64,000 nucleotides of DNA, from NCBI GenBank assembly GCA_031362245.1, contig JANLSD010000014.1, forward strand, positions 24,853 through 88,852. The letters run 5' to 3'. A program made the position numbers and the translations under genes. Below the pieces are notes generated by a model. The model was not told where the DNA came from and made no database searches. It saw nothing but the letters and a program-made list of their open reading frames with translations. The DNA comes from JAAURS01 sp031362245. Lineage in GTDB: Bacteria; Cyanobacteriota; Cyanobacteriia; Thermosynechococcales; Thermosynechococcaceae. Of the stretch, positions 33,724 to 43,645 are shown one piece after another (position 1 is the stretch's first letter; the number at the start of each line of letters is the position of its first letter).

Positions 33724-35061
33724 CTAGGTGGTATATTCGGCGTTGATTTTGACGTAGTCGTAGCTTAGATCACAACCCCAAGCAGTACCCGTTCCTTTGC
33801 CATCTCCAATGGAAAGCGTTACTAAGATGGGCTGTTCTATATGTTGAACAACTCCTTCGCGGCTGAAAGGCAGATTTTTCCCTTCTGTAGAAATGGCTAA
33901 ATCATTTCTGTTTGCCGTTGCTACAACATCTTTGGGCAGGCTACTTTGTTCAGCGGTTTGCTTGAGATAGGCGATCGCCGCCCCCCTATCAAATTCCTTT
34001 GGCGTGCCATTTTCCATTAACAAAAAGTCGCCCAGCCGAATCGTCAGCTTCTGTTCGCTAAAGGGCACTCCAGCCCGACCTGCTGCGGCTGCAATCCTTC
34101 CCCAGTTGGGGTCACGTCCAAACACGGCTGATTTGAACAGCATGGAACCTGCAATAGTGCGAGCGACCTGTCGGGCCGACTTATCATCCGTTGCGCCACT
34201 CACCTGTACTTCAACCAAGCAGGTGGAGCCTTCTCCATCCCGCGCAATCCGTTTTGCTAGGTAGGCGCAAACTTCCGTAAGCATGCCTTCTAATAGCTCA
34301 GCCTCGGGTCCCATCTCCGTAATGGCGGGGGTGCGAGATTGCCCGTTGGCAAGGGCCAAAACCATATCGTTGGTGCTGGTGTCACCATCCACCGTGATTT
34401 GGTTGAAGCTGCGGTCTACAGCACGGCTGAGCATTTGCTGCCATAGGTGAGGCGATACGCCAGCATCGCAGGTAATAAACCCTAGGAGCGTTGCCATGTT
34501 GGGGTGAATCATCCCAGACCCTTTGGCAATGCCGCCGATGCGAATGGGGCGATCGCCAATCATGGACTCTAGGGCAATACTTTTGGTCACCAAATCCGTC
34601 GTAATAATCGAACCCGCTGCGCGATCGCCACCGTCGGGGGAAAGGTCGCTAATGAGCGGGGCGATCGCCGTCCGTATTTTCTCCATTGGGATCTGTTTCC
34701 CAATCACACCCGTGGAGGCAATCAACACCTGCTCTGGCGCAATATCGAGGGCATTACCAATTAACTCCGCTTTTTCGCGTACCGCAGCCCAGCCCTGTTC
34801 CCCTGTGCCTGCATTGGCCTGTCCTGCATTACAGAGCATGGCCTGAGCCGTGGGCTTGATTTGTAAACATTGACGGCAGTAGTCCACACAGGCTGCCCGC
34901 ACTTGGTTGAGGGTGAAGACCCCAGCGGCGATCGCAGGGACATCGGAGACTATCAGCGCCAAATCTGGCAACCCCGAAGGTTTTAGCCCTGCGGCAATCC
35001 CCGCTGCTCGAAAGCCCTTTGGCGCGGTCACATTACCAGAAACAACCTGCCAGTCTGCCAT
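33724..35061 (-). CDS. argJ: Bifunctional glutamate N-acetyltransferase / amino-acid N-acetyltransferase
   Basis: ArgJ transfers the acetyl group from N-acetylornithine to glutamate, recycling it in arginine synthesis. The 445-aa protein has the family start GNVTAPKGFRAAGIAAGLK and the autoproteolysis site KGSGMIHPNMATLLGF near 180-195, where cleavage before Thr makes two subunits; the ATLLG sequence fits. It also has a C-terminal GRDPNWGRIAAAAG. It is transcribed alone. Arginine biosynthesis in cyanobacteria is spread over the chromosome, as seen here with argF at 7.6 kb. Confidence 0.97.
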   Translation of the reverse strand: MADWQVVSGNVTAPKGFRAAGIAAGLKPSGLPDLALIVSDVPAIAAGVFTLNQVRAACVDYCRQCLQIKPTAQAMLCNAGQANAGTGEQGWAAVREKAELIGNALDIAPEQVLIASTGVIGKQIPMEKIRTAIAPLISDLSPDGGDRAAGSIITTDLVTKSIALESMIGDRPIRIGGIAKGSGMIHPNMATLLGFITCDAGVSPHLWQQMLSRAVDRSFNQITVDGDTSTNDMVLALANGQSRTPAITEMGPEAELLEGMLTEVCAYLAKRIARDGEGSTCLVEVQVSGATDDKSARQVARTIAGSMLFKSAVFGRDPNWGRIAAAAGRAGVPFSEQKLTIRLGDFLLMENGTPKEFDRGAAIAYLKQTAEQSSLPKDVVATANRNDLAISTEGKNLPFSREGVVQHIEQPILVTLSIGDGKGTGTAWGCDLSYDYVKINAEYTT

Positions 35062-35205
35062 GAAAACTCCTCTCGGGGCACAATTTGCATCAGACCCTCA
35101 TCTTAATGCGCCACAGGAGTTGCTTCAAGGGGCTTTAGCCTTGATTTTATACCTCGAACCTGATCCCCTAGGTTCAACGCTTTGTACTATGGAAAGAGTG
35201 AATCA

Positions 35206-36153
35206 ATGGTTTTTGTTCCCATGACCTCTGCCACCCCTACATCTATTGGTTTAGCCTCTCGCTTGGTCAATGGCGTCTTGGCGATCGCCCCCATTGCCAA
35301 TCTCCTCAAGCATCAGGCACGTTCCATGATGATCAAACGTGCTGAATCGATTGGCGTGCAGTGGACACAAGAAGCAGAAGCCCTGAGAGCACAGGGGGAC
35401 GAAACCTGGAATATTGCACTGGCAAACATTAAAGATCCAGACTTGGTTTACCCCAACTATTATCTTCAGCCGTTCCACGCCTACAAAACCGGAAACCTAA
35501 GCTGGCAAGCCGCCACTGAAGTCGAAGTCGCTGCCTACGCGGCCCATGCGCGAATCTGGTCAGATACAGGCTCCAAGGCAGGTGATGCCCGCCTGCGAGA
35601 AAGTTTCCACACGCAGCTTCAGGCGCAAATCCCCACTGCACCCGAAACCATTTTAGATTTGGGCTGTAGTGTAGGTATGAGTACCTTTGCCCTGCAAGAT
35701 ACTTACCCAAATGCCGCTGTGACAGGGCTAGATTTGTCGCCTTACTTTTTGGCGATCGCCCAGTATCGTACCCAGCAAACCCAGCGATCAGTTGAGTGGG
35801 TGCATGCCGCAGCAGAGGCTACGCCCTTTCCAGACCAGAGCTTTGACCTGGTTTCCACTTGTTTGATGTGTCATGAACTGCCACAAGAGGCTACGCAAGC
35901 AATTCTTAAAGAAGCACATCGCCTGCTGAAACCAGGTGGACACCTCGCCATTATGGATATGAATCCTCAGTCCGAGGTGTTTGCTAAACTGCCACCTTAT
36001 GTTTTTACGCTCCTCAAAAGTACAGAACCATATTTGGATGAGTACTTCACCTTCAACATGGAACAATCAATGGTGGAGGCTGGATTCAATCAACCTTTTG
36101 TAACGCGTAACAGCCCACGCCATCGTACTTTTATTGCCGCGCCCCGTGTCTAA
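35206..36153 (+). CDS. Class I SAM-dependent methyltransferase
   Basis: A protein of about 315 aa with an N-terminal helical extension and a Rossmann methyltransferase domain at about 140-280: ILDLGCSVGMSTFAL is motif I, GLDLSPYFL motif II, and HRLLKPGGHLAIMDMNP the post-motif III. The UbiE/MenG-like group is closest, but no quinone-synthesis neighbours support this. ATG 35206 is chosen because GGAAAGAG lies about 7 nt upstream. The substrate is unknown. Confidence 0.85.
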   Translation: MVFVPMTSATPTSIGLASRLVNGVLAIAPIANLLKHQARSMMIKRAESIGVQWTQEAEALRAQGDETWNIALANIKDPDLVYPNYYLQPFHAYKTGNLSWQAATEVEVAAYAAHARIWSDTGSKAGDARLRESFHTQLQAQIPTAPETILDLGCSVGMSTFALQDTYPNAAVTGLDLSPYFLAIAQYRTQQTQRSVEWVHAAAEATPFPDQSFDLVSTCLMCHELPQEATQAILKEAHRLLKPGGHLAIMDMNPQSEVFAKLPPYVFTLLKSTEPYLDEYFTFNMEQSMVEAGFNQPFVTRNSPRHRTFIAAPRV

Positions 36154-36160
36154 TGGATTG

Positions 36161-36757
36161 CTATTTCATATAGCGGAACTTAATTTGAACGACAGAAGGT
36201 GTATTGGAAACCTTAAACTTCGTGTCATCAAAGCTAGGGGCACTAAAACCGATCTCAGGATTATTAGAAAATCCAAACCCTTCTTCTGGAATCCCAAATG
36301 CGCCCTTATTTAATTTTGAATCGCTATTGGCATCATGAAATGCCGTAATGGCGTAATTTCCGGGCTTGAGATTTAGATCTCCAAGCATGATGGACGTGCC
36401 TTTGGTAGAAGCAGGCGCACAGCGTTTGACCACAAAATCAGGACTCGTGGCCTTGGGGAAATCCGTAGGGCCAGAGAACAGACTTAAGCAAACTTGTCCC
36501 TGAGCATCCCTCACGCCATCAAACTTGACTTCTAATCCAGGACTAGGGGCGGCTACTGTGGCAGCAGGTTGAGCGACCTTGTCAATAGGCTTAGAGACGA
36601 GAGGCTTAGCGACAAAAGGCTTAAGGGGTTTGATCGAACGAGTGGGCAAGGTGGGTTTACGGCTGGGTTCAGCATGAAGTGGCTGCAAAAGAAAAGAATT
36701 AGCGGCAATTGATGCGCCCAAAATTCCCGCAAAGCAACCCAGCAGTTTATAGTTCAT
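36161..36757 (-). CDS. DUF2141-family secreted protein
   Basis: A 198-aa protein with a signal peptide (about 1-28, ending LHAEP), a Pro/Lys-rich linker (about 30-75) and a DUF2141-type domain. The latter has the order GVRDAQGQVCLSLFSGPTDFP, LKPGNYAITAFHDANSDSKLN and GIPEEGFGFSNNP, the characteristic signature of this family. It is secreted; the role is not known. It is convergent with the methyltransferase gene, 7 bp away. Confidence 0.88.
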   Translation of the reverse strand: MNYKLLGCFAGILGASIAANSFLLQPLHAEPSRKPTLPTRSIKPLKPFVAKPLVSKPIDKVAQPAATVAAPSPGLEVKFDGVRDAQGQVCLSLFSGPTDFPKATSPDFVVKRCAPASTKGTSIMLGDLNLKPGNYAITAFHDANSDSKLNKGAFGIPEEGFGFSNNPEIGFSAPSFDDTKFKVSNTPSVVQIKFRYMK

Positions 36758-37030
36758 AATTCCTCAAATAGCTTCATAGATAGAATTGACGCGATCGCCC
36801 CTAGATTGAGTTCCCCACCGCTTTCCAATACTGTGGATTGCCCTACCCAAGGCTGTATCGAGAATGTACCTGCACAGACTATAACTCTTGCAGAATATAT
36901 TGTGTAGGGGCTAGGAATATTCTTCATCCAAACGCATACTGAGAGCGCTTTAATTCGCATACTGTGGATTAAACTGAAACCAGATGGGACTTTTAGCGCG
37001 TCAATTGGGTCAAACTCTTAGCCATTTTTT
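36758..37030. other. Divergent intergenic region
   Basis: The 273-bp region separates divergent genes and contains no feature I can support. The region must carry promoters for both. Confidence 0.35.
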
Positions 37031-38761
37031 ATGAGCTGCAAATTCTCTCAGCGCTTCTATACATTTACCGTTTCTTTAGGCTTTATCCTCCTCGGCACTG
37101 GCTGTGCCAATTCACCTGACCCCCCCAATTCACCCGAGCAACCTCAGCTTCCAGGGTTTGAAGTGAAGTTTTTAGTCGGTAGTGCCTTAGGTCAGTTTTG
37201 TCAGCAGGCTGCGGCGCAGTACAATGCACAGTCGCCTAAGCTCCCTGATGGCAAAGACTTTCATTTAACCTGCGTGGCCCAAGGCAGTGGGGATGTGGTA
37301 GCAGATCTGGTGAATCGATCGCAGCAGCTCAAAGCAGGCTCGGTGCAGGCCGATGCCCCTGAATGGCCCACGCTGATTTCAGTGGATGGCGATATTTACC
37401 TAAGTCAGTTGGTGTACCAGATCAACCAGATCTTTCCAGGGCAGAACTACATTCCTGACGTGGCAGATGCACCCCTGGTTGCCAATAGCCCAATGGTGTT
37501 TATGACCCAGGCCGACTTGGCTCCAGGGTTACAAAAAGCAGCGGAACCCTTTAAAGCACTGGCAAACGCTAAAAATCATAAAGCACTAGACCCTGCTGCC
37601 CAAGCGATTCCCATTCACTATGTCCATACAGCACCCACGCGCTCTAATTCTGGGCTACAAACCCTGATTGCCCAATTTGCAGCAGTCTCTGGCAAGCGTC
37701 CCGAACAGTTAACGCCCGCAGATGTGGGGCTTTACCAAGGCAAGGTGCAGCAAATTCAGAGCAAGATTACCCGCTATGGCATCTCTACCGATTCCTTGGC
37801 CAAGGCGATGGTGCAAAATGGCGTGTTTTGGGCCTCGGTAGGTTCGGTGTATGAGTCTTCTGTGATTGTGGCCAATGATGGCATCCCCGCTGGACAGCCT
37901 CGCTATGAGGCGGTGTATCCCAATGCCACCTTTACCTCAAATATGCGGGTTATTTTGCCCAAAGCCCCGTGGGTCAGTGCCGATGAGAACGCCGCTGGGG
38001 AGAAGGTGGTGGAGTATCTGCGATCGCCCCAGGCCCAGCAAATTGCCACCAATTTGGGGTTAAGACCAGGGGTTCCAGGGGTTGCCCTAGGGCCAAAGTT
38101 CACCAAAGCCTTTGGGGTAGACCCTCAGGCCCATTATGATTCTTACCGCGCCCCCAAGCCGGAGGTGGTGGATGCCATGCTGAAATCCTGGCAGGATTTT
38201 GCCAAAAAGCCTTCTCGCATTGCGCTGGTGGTAGATTCTTCGGGTTCTATGGCAGGGCCAAAAATGGCGGCGGTGCAGTCTACCTTGCAAGCCTATATCA
38301 ATAGCCTAGGCCCCAAAGAAGAAGTGGCATTGTTTGACTTTGACAGCAAAGTAAGAACTCCAATTTTGGCAGATGGTACCGCCCCAGGCAAAGCCAGGGG
38401 GATCGAATTTATTGGTGGGTTAAGCGCAGAGGGTGGCACAAAGCTCTACGATGCAGCCAGTGCAGCCCGAGGCTGGTTATCAGAACATTTACGGGGGGAC
38501 GGCATCAACGCGGTAGTCATTCTCACCGATGGGCAAGACACCGATTCTCGGCTCACCCTCGATCAACTGGGGACGGAGTTGAAAAAGAGCGGTTTTGCCA
38601 GCGACCAACGGATTGCAGTGTTTACGGTCGGCTATGGCAATGCAGGGGAGTTTAGCCCCGATGTACTGAAGCAAATTGCCAGCGCCAACGGCGGCTACTA
38701 TTCTCAAGGCGATCCGGCAACCATTGCCAAGCTCATGGCAAATTTACAGGTGGAGTTTTAG
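37031..38761 (+). CDS. Lipoprotein with a substrate-binding domain and a VWA domain
   Basis: The 576-aa protein has a lipobox (ILLGTGCAN, Cys about 25), so it is a lipoprotein. The first part (about 40-370) has the ABC-transporter solute-binding fold of the PBP-II type (VEYLRSPQAQQIATNLGLRPG). The last part (about 390-575) is a von Willebrand A domain with the MIDAS motif DSSGS at about 401-405 and VVILTDGQDTD. The combination recalls VWA-containing substrate-binding lipoproteins in cyanobacteria; ligand unknown. It is followed after 23 bp by a coiled-coil membrane protein, probably in one operon. Confidence 0.82.
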   Translation: MSCKFSQRFYTFTVSLGFILLGTGCANSPDPPNSPEQPQLPGFEVKFLVGSALGQFCQQAAAQYNAQSPKLPDGKDFHLTCVAQGSGDVVADLVNRSQQLKAGSVQADAPEWPTLISVDGDIYLSQLVYQINQIFPGQNYIPDVADAPLVANSPMVFMTQADLAPGLQKAAEPFKALANAKNHKALDPAAQAIPIHYVHTAPTRSNSGLQTLIAQFAAVSGKRPEQLTPADVGLYQGKVQQIQSKITRYGISTDSLAKAMVQNGVFWASVGSVYESSVIVANDGIPAGQPRYEAVYPNATFTSNMRVILPKAPWVSADENAAGEKVVEYLRSPQAQQIATNLGLRPGVPGVALGPKFTKAFGVDPQAHYDSYRAPKPEVVDAMLKSWQDFAKKPSRIALVVDSSGSMAGPKMAAVQSTLQAYINSLGPKEEVALFDFDSKVRTPILADGTAPGKARGIEFIGGLSAEGGTKLYDAASAARGWLSEHLRGDGINAVVILTDGQDTDSRLTLDQLGTELKKSGFASDQRIAVFTVGYGNAGEFSPDVLKQIASANGGYYSQGDPATIAKLMANLQVEF

Positions 38762-38784
38762 CCCTAAGGATTTTCTGCAACCTT

Positions 38785-39522
38785 ATGAAATGGATTAACC
38801 CGCTCTATAGCCCTGCTGCTGTACTTTTAGGCTGCATAACCCTAGTGCTTGGTGTGCGCTTGGCGAAGGTGTCGAGCGCGGTTGTGGTACCTGTGGCGAT
38901 CGCCGTTTCCACCCTCAGCGCCAGTCTCCTAACGCCCGCCAGCAAGACCCAGTCTGACCGTCCAGTCCAAGTCCAAAATCCGGCCCTTGCAACTGAACTT
39001 GCCACGATGCGAGAACAGGCCCAAACCCTAGCGCAAAAAGCGCAGAAACTTAGCGCAGAAGCCCATCAAATTTTAAATTCATCGCCCTATATGGAGCTAT
39101 TGGGAACCGTCCAGTTCGCCTGTGAACGCACCAGCGAACTCCCCGCTAAAATTGATGAGATTGCCCTACGATTGCAAGGTGAAGACTCTATTCTTTCTGT
39201 TGGCGAACTCCAAAACCAGCTTCGAGATGTACAGGATAAGCTCCGCCAAAAACCAGGAGCAGCGGCCCAAGCCCAGCTCATGAAGCTCTCCGATAGTCTC
39301 AAGAATAATATTCAGCTTACCCAGCAAGGCCAGGATGCTCGGCAAGCCCAGGTACTAAGTTTGTCCACCCTCATTTCAGAATCGGCTGGGGTGCTTCAGA
39401 CGATGAAAAATCAACTGAGATCGTTGGATCTAGAAGATGTCACCCAAGCCGATCAGCTGCGATCGCTCAGCAACGAACTACGGGATTTCCAAGAAAATCT
39501 AGACCTATTGGTGGTGCATTAA
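38785..39522 (+). CDS. Membrane-anchored coiled-coil protein
   Basis: The 245-aa protein has two N-terminal membrane segments (about 10-55), then long helices with heptad-like spacing (about 70-100 and 140-240), typical of a coiled coil. It has no named family that I recognise. It is co-directional with the VWA lipoprotein gene, 23 bp downstream. They may act together at the cell membrane, but this is only inference. Confidence 0.65.
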   Translation: MKWINPLYSPAAVLLGCITLVLGVRLAKVSSAVVVPVAIAVSTLSASLLTPASKTQSDRPVQVQNPALATELATMREQAQTLAQKAQKLSAEAHQILNSSPYMELLGTVQFACERTSELPAKIDEIALRLQGEDSILSVGELQNQLRDVQDKLRQKPGAAAQAQLMKLSDSLKNNIQLTQQGQDARQAQVLSLSTLISESAGVLQTMKNQLRSLDLEDVTQADQLRSLSNELRDFQENLDLLVVH

Positions 39523-39646
39523 AAGGAGCTTGAAACGTTTTTAGAGATGTTAAAATCAACACGGATTGGGATCTGCTTCTGCATTTAACAGGATTTGAGT
39601 CGCCTCGACACGATTGAACGCTAATGCTTCCATCAACAATGTCATG

Positions 39647-41809
39647 TCACTTCTCGCAAGAAGTCCCCTTTAAATCACACTCTAATCCCTTAATAAATAC
39701 CTCACATTGATGCACCTGTTCCATATTTCCCTTGAGACGAAATAGCTCCCTAGCTTTTTCAAAATCACCTTTTGTGTTTTTAGAATAGTGATCTGCCTGA
39801 CCTCTCTCCCAATAGACCCAAGGGTTTTGAGGATCTGCCTTGATCCGTTGAGTGAGTTCTGCAACGTGCTCAATATGGCGCTTTAATGACTCGACTCTTT
39901 CCTCTAATGATCGCGCTTTATCATCATTTTTCTGAGTCCGATATAGTTTGGCGGCTGTTTGAAAATCTGAAATTTGTTTCCCTATTTCGCCCGTCATTTC
40001 ATAAATCTGGGCGCGACTTTCGTAGTATTCAGGTGACTGAGAATTGAGCTGAATTAAAGTTGTGTAATCGCCAATCGCCTTGTTAAATTGTTTCGCCCAA
40101 ACATAAACATTTGCTCGGTCTGAGAGCATACCTTTATTCTTCGGATTTATCCTAAGAATGGAAGAATAGTCTGAGATCGACTGAGTATAGTTATTGCTTG
40201 TAAATGCATCTCTCGCCCGTTTTTCAAGCGCTTCAATATCTTTAGGATTCGTTTTAATCCGATTATTATTGAAGGCAACAGGATCTTTCTCTTTTTCCAG
40301 ATAGGCTAATGCATCGGAAACCATCTTATTTTGCGGCTCAATCTTCTGGGCAGCTTTATAGTCTGCGATCGCACCTTCAATATCTTTCATTGTTTGCCGA
40401 ACTTTCCCTCTTTGCAGATAAGCATGAACATTTTTAGGATTGAGCGCAATGAGCTGAGAATAATCAGCCAATGCTCCTTTGTCGTCGCTTTGCACGGTTC
40501 GCCACATCGCTCGCATCTCATAGGCATTTTGATTTTTTGGATCCAGTTTGAGGATGGCAGTATAGTCTGCGATCGCCCCAACTGGGTTCGGCTGAGTTGA
40601 ATAGAAAAAAGCCCGTTTGGCATAGGCTTGGAGATGATTGGGATTGAGCCGAATCACCTGAGCCAAATCTGAGATCGCCCCAGCCTTATCATTGAGCGAA
40701 AACCGATAATTGCCTCGGATCCAGTACGCTGATTCCGATTGAGGATCGAGTTGAATCACCCGATCAAGATCTTTGAGGGCATCTTCACTTCGGCCCATCG
40801 AAATTGCATAATTGGCCCGTGCAAAGTAGAGATTGGCCGCCTTAGGAGATTGCTCAATGGCTTTGCTTATATCGGCGATCGCCCCGTTATAATCTCCCTG
40901 CTGCGCCTTGCTAGTGGCTCCAATAATCAGATCATCTACAGGACTGGCAGCGGCAGGATTGTTGGCAGGCAAAATGGACAACTTTAGCCCTAATTCCGCT
41001 CCTCGCGCTGCAAGCGTCTCTACTGGAATCCCCAGATTGAACCCAGTTTTAACCACAATCCTAGGATTGGTTTGCGAGACTTCCAGCTTGCTATCCACAT
41101 CGCCCCGACCATGAATCCCCACCAATTGGCCAATCTGATTAAAAACACCACCCCCACTCATCCCCGGCAGGGTTAGGTTGGTATACACCATCCCATAGCC
41201 ATCGTTAAAGGGCTTGCTACTGCGAGCGGTCAGGGTTCCTTCCGTAAAGATGTAGACAGATCTCGTAATCACCGCAGTCCCCACTGGAAACCCAGCCACG
41301 TAGACGGGACTCGCCTCTCCCAACCCTTGGGAACTCCCCAAGACTGCCACGGGGTAGGGGCGATCGCTCGTGAAGGTGATGATCGCAAGATCCACACCCG
41401 ACAACCGCTGAATATGAGTTGCGGTATAGGTGTGATCATCCGAAAGTGTCAATGTGTAGGGAATGCTGTTCGTCACCACATGGGCCGCTGTAACAACGGT
41501 ATAGATTTGTCCTTGACGTTGAATGATGACTCCAGACCCAGAACCTGCCTGACTCTGAATCAGGACTGACAGGGTTTTAATCTCTTGAGCAATCTCGGTT
41601 TTGGATAGTGTTGTAGCGATTTGGGTTGGGCGCGATAGTTGGGCGATCGCGTGACCAGAAAAACTTTCCGCCCGAACCGCTAAACTACCTTGAAAAGATC
41701 CTGACAGAGCACTAAAACGTGCTTGCCCACGTCCCATCGTGAGGATTAAAAGTGCCCCATAAAGCAACACTGTATTGAGTCTTACGTCACCATAAGATTT
41801 TTTAAACAT
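39647..41809 (-). CDS. Trypsin-like serine protease with TPR repeats
   Basis: The 720-aa protein has an N-terminal hydrophobic segment (about 12-25). A trypsin-like domain at about 75-275 carries the catalytic triad His110 (TAAHVV), Asp140 (GVDLAII) and Ser218 (GMSGGGVF). After it come many TPR units, e.g. AIADISKAIEQSPKAANLYFAR and ALKDLDRVIQLDPQSESAYW-type repeats with AIADYxxxxxxxP spacing. Such protease-TPR proteins are common in cyanobacteria and are thought to work in the periplasm. The neighbouring Coq4-like gene lies 2 bp from its start on the same strand. Confidence 0.88.
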   Translation of the reverse strand: MFKKSYGDVRLNTVLLYGALLILTMGRGQARFSALSGSFQGSLAVRAESFSGHAIAQLSRPTQIATTLSKTEIAQEIKTLSVLIQSQAGSGSGVIIQRQGQIYTVVTAAHVVTNSIPYTLTLSDDHTYTATHIQRLSGVDLAIITFTSDRPYPVAVLGSSQGLGEASPVYVAGFPVGTAVITRSVYIFTEGTLTARSSKPFNDGYGMVYTNLTLPGMSGGGVFNQIGQLVGIHGRGDVDSKLEVSQTNPRIVVKTGFNLGIPVETLAARGAELGLKLSILPANNPAAASPVDDLIIGATSKAQQGDYNGAIADISKAIEQSPKAANLYFARANYAISMGRSEDALKDLDRVIQLDPQSESAYWIRGNYRFSLNDKAGAISDLAQVIRLNPNHLQAYAKRAFFYSTQPNPVGAIADYTAILKLDPKNQNAYEMRAMWRTVQSDDKGALADYSQLIALNPKNVHAYLQRGKVRQTMKDIEGAIADYKAAQKIEPQNKMVSDALAYLEKEKDPVAFNNNRIKTNPKDIEALEKRARDAFTSNNYTQSISDYSSILRINPKNKGMLSDRANVYVWAKQFNKAIGDYTTLIQLNSQSPEYYESRAQIYEMTGEIGKQISDFQTAAKLYRTQKNDDKARSLEERVESLKRHIEHVAELTQRIKADPQNPWVYWERGQADHYSKNTKGDFEKARELFRLKGNMEQVHQCEVFIKGLECDLKGTSCEK

Positions 41810-41811
41810 CT

Positions 41812-42465
41812 TTAAACTGAGATGCCTAACTCAGTACGCCATTGACTTAAGGGTTTTTCCCAGTGATGCTCCCATTTTTGCGCCAAAAAGGGTTGAGATT
41901 GAGAACCTAGACGATATCCAGTGGAGATGTTGTCTAGCAAAAGGTCAAGCTGCTCTGGTACTTTCAGTAACGTTTGGAGCAATCCCCCAGCCAGCAAGAT
42001 CGCTGACATTGTGCGATGGGTTTGGGCTAGCTCAAAGGCTTTGAGTCCCAATTCTCCAGGAACATCCGTCTGAAATCCAGCCACAATATGCCAAATATCA
42101 TGGGTTTGGCGTAAGCGCATAAAGACATAGCTCACATCGTCTTCGATGAGCAGTGTGCGATAAAAATTAGGATCAAAGCCAGATTCTATAATGTACTTGG
42201 CGTAGACAAACCCCAAAGAATCTGGAGGACAACACTGAAGTTGTTCAAGATTAGGCGGTGGAGCCAGGTATCGCTCGTGAATAAGCGCTGCTACATCAGG
42301 GTGACGCTTCACAAATTCAACGGACAGTTGTGAAGCCTTGGTATGCCGCAACCCATCCTCTACGTCGTAGACAGATTCCGTTGCAGAGGGGTCGCGCAGC
42401 AGTGAGACGGCTCCCTTGAGCGTACTTAGGAATTCTAAATTAAGACTGTGGAGATCTAGCCGCAT
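41812..42465 (-). CDS. Coq4-family protein
   Basis: Coq4 homologues have HDxxHx11E near the C-terminal third; here THDIWHIVAGFQTDVPGE is present and fits the family's metal or substrate site. The upstream part contains GFDPNFYRTLLIEDDVSYVFMRLRQ. I take ATG 42465, with GAGGAAGG upstream, giving about 217 aa; the longer frame up to 42636 would overlap the opposite gene and lacks support. Cyanobacteria make plastoquinone rather than ubiquinone, so the role is unsettled. It precedes the protease-TPR gene by only 2 bp. Confidence 0.82.
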   Translation of the reverse strand: MRLDLHSLNLEFLSTLKGAVSLLRDPSATESVYDVEDGLRHTKASQLSVEFVKRHPDVAALIHERYLAPPPNLEQLQCCPPDSLGFVYAKYIIESGFDPNFYRTLLIEDDVSYVFMRLRQTHDIWHIVAGFQTDVPGELGLKAFELAQTHRTMSAILLAGGLLQTLLKVPEQLDLLLDNISTGYRLGSQSQPFLAQKWEHHWEKPLSQWRTELGISV

Positions 42466-42661
42466 CGACTCACCTTCCTCAATAGAAGCTTTTTCCGATT
42501 CGTACCTCAATTGTATTGCATCAAAGTTGACCCAGTTGGTTCCCACAAATTCGCACAAAGCATTCAAATTGTGAATGCTAGTAGACAGAGCTACAGCATG
42601 CAGTAGAAGATTAAGACAATGCGTAAGGGTATGCAAGGTTGTGCCAGATTCGGATGGGTTT

Positions 42662-43645
42662 ATGCTGAGTGCTGAAATCTTAGGGGTTCGCCATGCCTAT
42701 GAATTGACGCCCTCGGTGGGATCAGGCCCTGTTTTAGTTTTTATTCATGGATGGTTACTCAGTCGTCGTTACTGGGAACCTTTGGTTCAAGCTCTTTCTC
42801 CATCCTTTCAATGCTTAACCTACGATCTGCGAGGGTTTGGTGAGTCTGGTATGGATGCTCAAGCAGCCTCCGATGCAATAGATGTCAGAGCCGCGATCTC
42901 GACACACCCAGAGTCTGCCCTAGATCCACGACAATCTTCTATCCAGTCCTGCTTATCCAAAAGTATCCAAACGCCCTATACCCCCGCAGCCTACGCTCAA
43001 GATTTAGTGCTGTTGCTCAAGCAGCTTAACCTCTCACAGGTATGGCTGGTGGGACATTCCCTCGGTGGAAGCATCGGCCTATGGGCGGCAGCATTGGCAC
43101 CGCATCTCGTAGAGGGAACCATCTGTCTCAATTCTGGTGGTGGGATCTACCTCAAAGAAGCCTTTGACCGTTTCCGTAACGCAGGCCAGCAAATGTTAGG
43201 GTTCCGGCCTGCTTGGTTGCCCTATGTTCCCTGTCTAGACCGGATCTTTAGCCGCATCATGGTCTCTCAACCTTTAGCACAACAGTGGGGAAAGCAGCGC
43301 CTGATTGACTTTGTGGCTGCAAACTATGATGCGGCCCTGCGATCGCTCCTCGACTCCACCGTGCCTGAAGAAGTGCATTTACTGCCCCAAATTGTGGCGC
43401 AACTCCAACAGCCTGTTTACTTTTTGGCAGGCCAACAGGATCGGGTGATGGAACTCAAGTATGTCTATCATTTAGCGAGTTTTCACCATAGCTTTAAGGC
43501 GGGTGAGCAAAATGTAATCGAAATCCCGCAGTGTGGACACATGGGGATGCTAGAGCAAACCGAGGCGATCGCCACAGCCATTGATAAAATCATTTATCAG
43601 AAAACAGGCCAATTGCCCAGCCTTAAAACTCAGTCGGCAGCGTAG
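42662..43645 (+). CDS. Alpha/beta hydrolase
   Basis: A protein of about 327 aa with the alpha/beta-hydrolase core. VFIHGWLLSRRYWEP is the oxyanion region, DLRGFGESG is the strand-4 motif, and VGHSLGG is the nucleophile elbow. The acid residue is in GQQDRVM and the His in QCGHMGMLEQ. An insertion of about 50 residues (SDAIDVRAAISTHPESALDPRQ) lies before the elbow. I choose ATG 42662; earlier starts overlap the opposite gene. It overlaps the next convergent gene by 23 bp. The substrate is unknown. Confidence 0.85.
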   Translation: MLSAEILGVRHAYELTPSVGSGPVLVFIHGWLLSRRYWEPLVQALSPSFQCLTYDLRGFGESGMDAQAASDAIDVRAAISTHPESALDPRQSSIQSCLSKSIQTPYTPAAYAQDLVLLLKQLNLSQVWLVGHSLGGSIGLWAAALAPHLVEGTICLNSGGGIYLKEAFDRFRNAGQQMLGFRPAWLPYVPCLDRIFSRIMVSQPLAQQWGKQRLIDFVAANYDAALRSLLDSTVPEEVHLLPQIVAQLQQPVYFLAGQQDRVMELKYVYHLASFHHSFKAGEQNVIEIPQCGHMGMLEQTEAIATAIDKIIYQKTGQLPSLKTQSAA

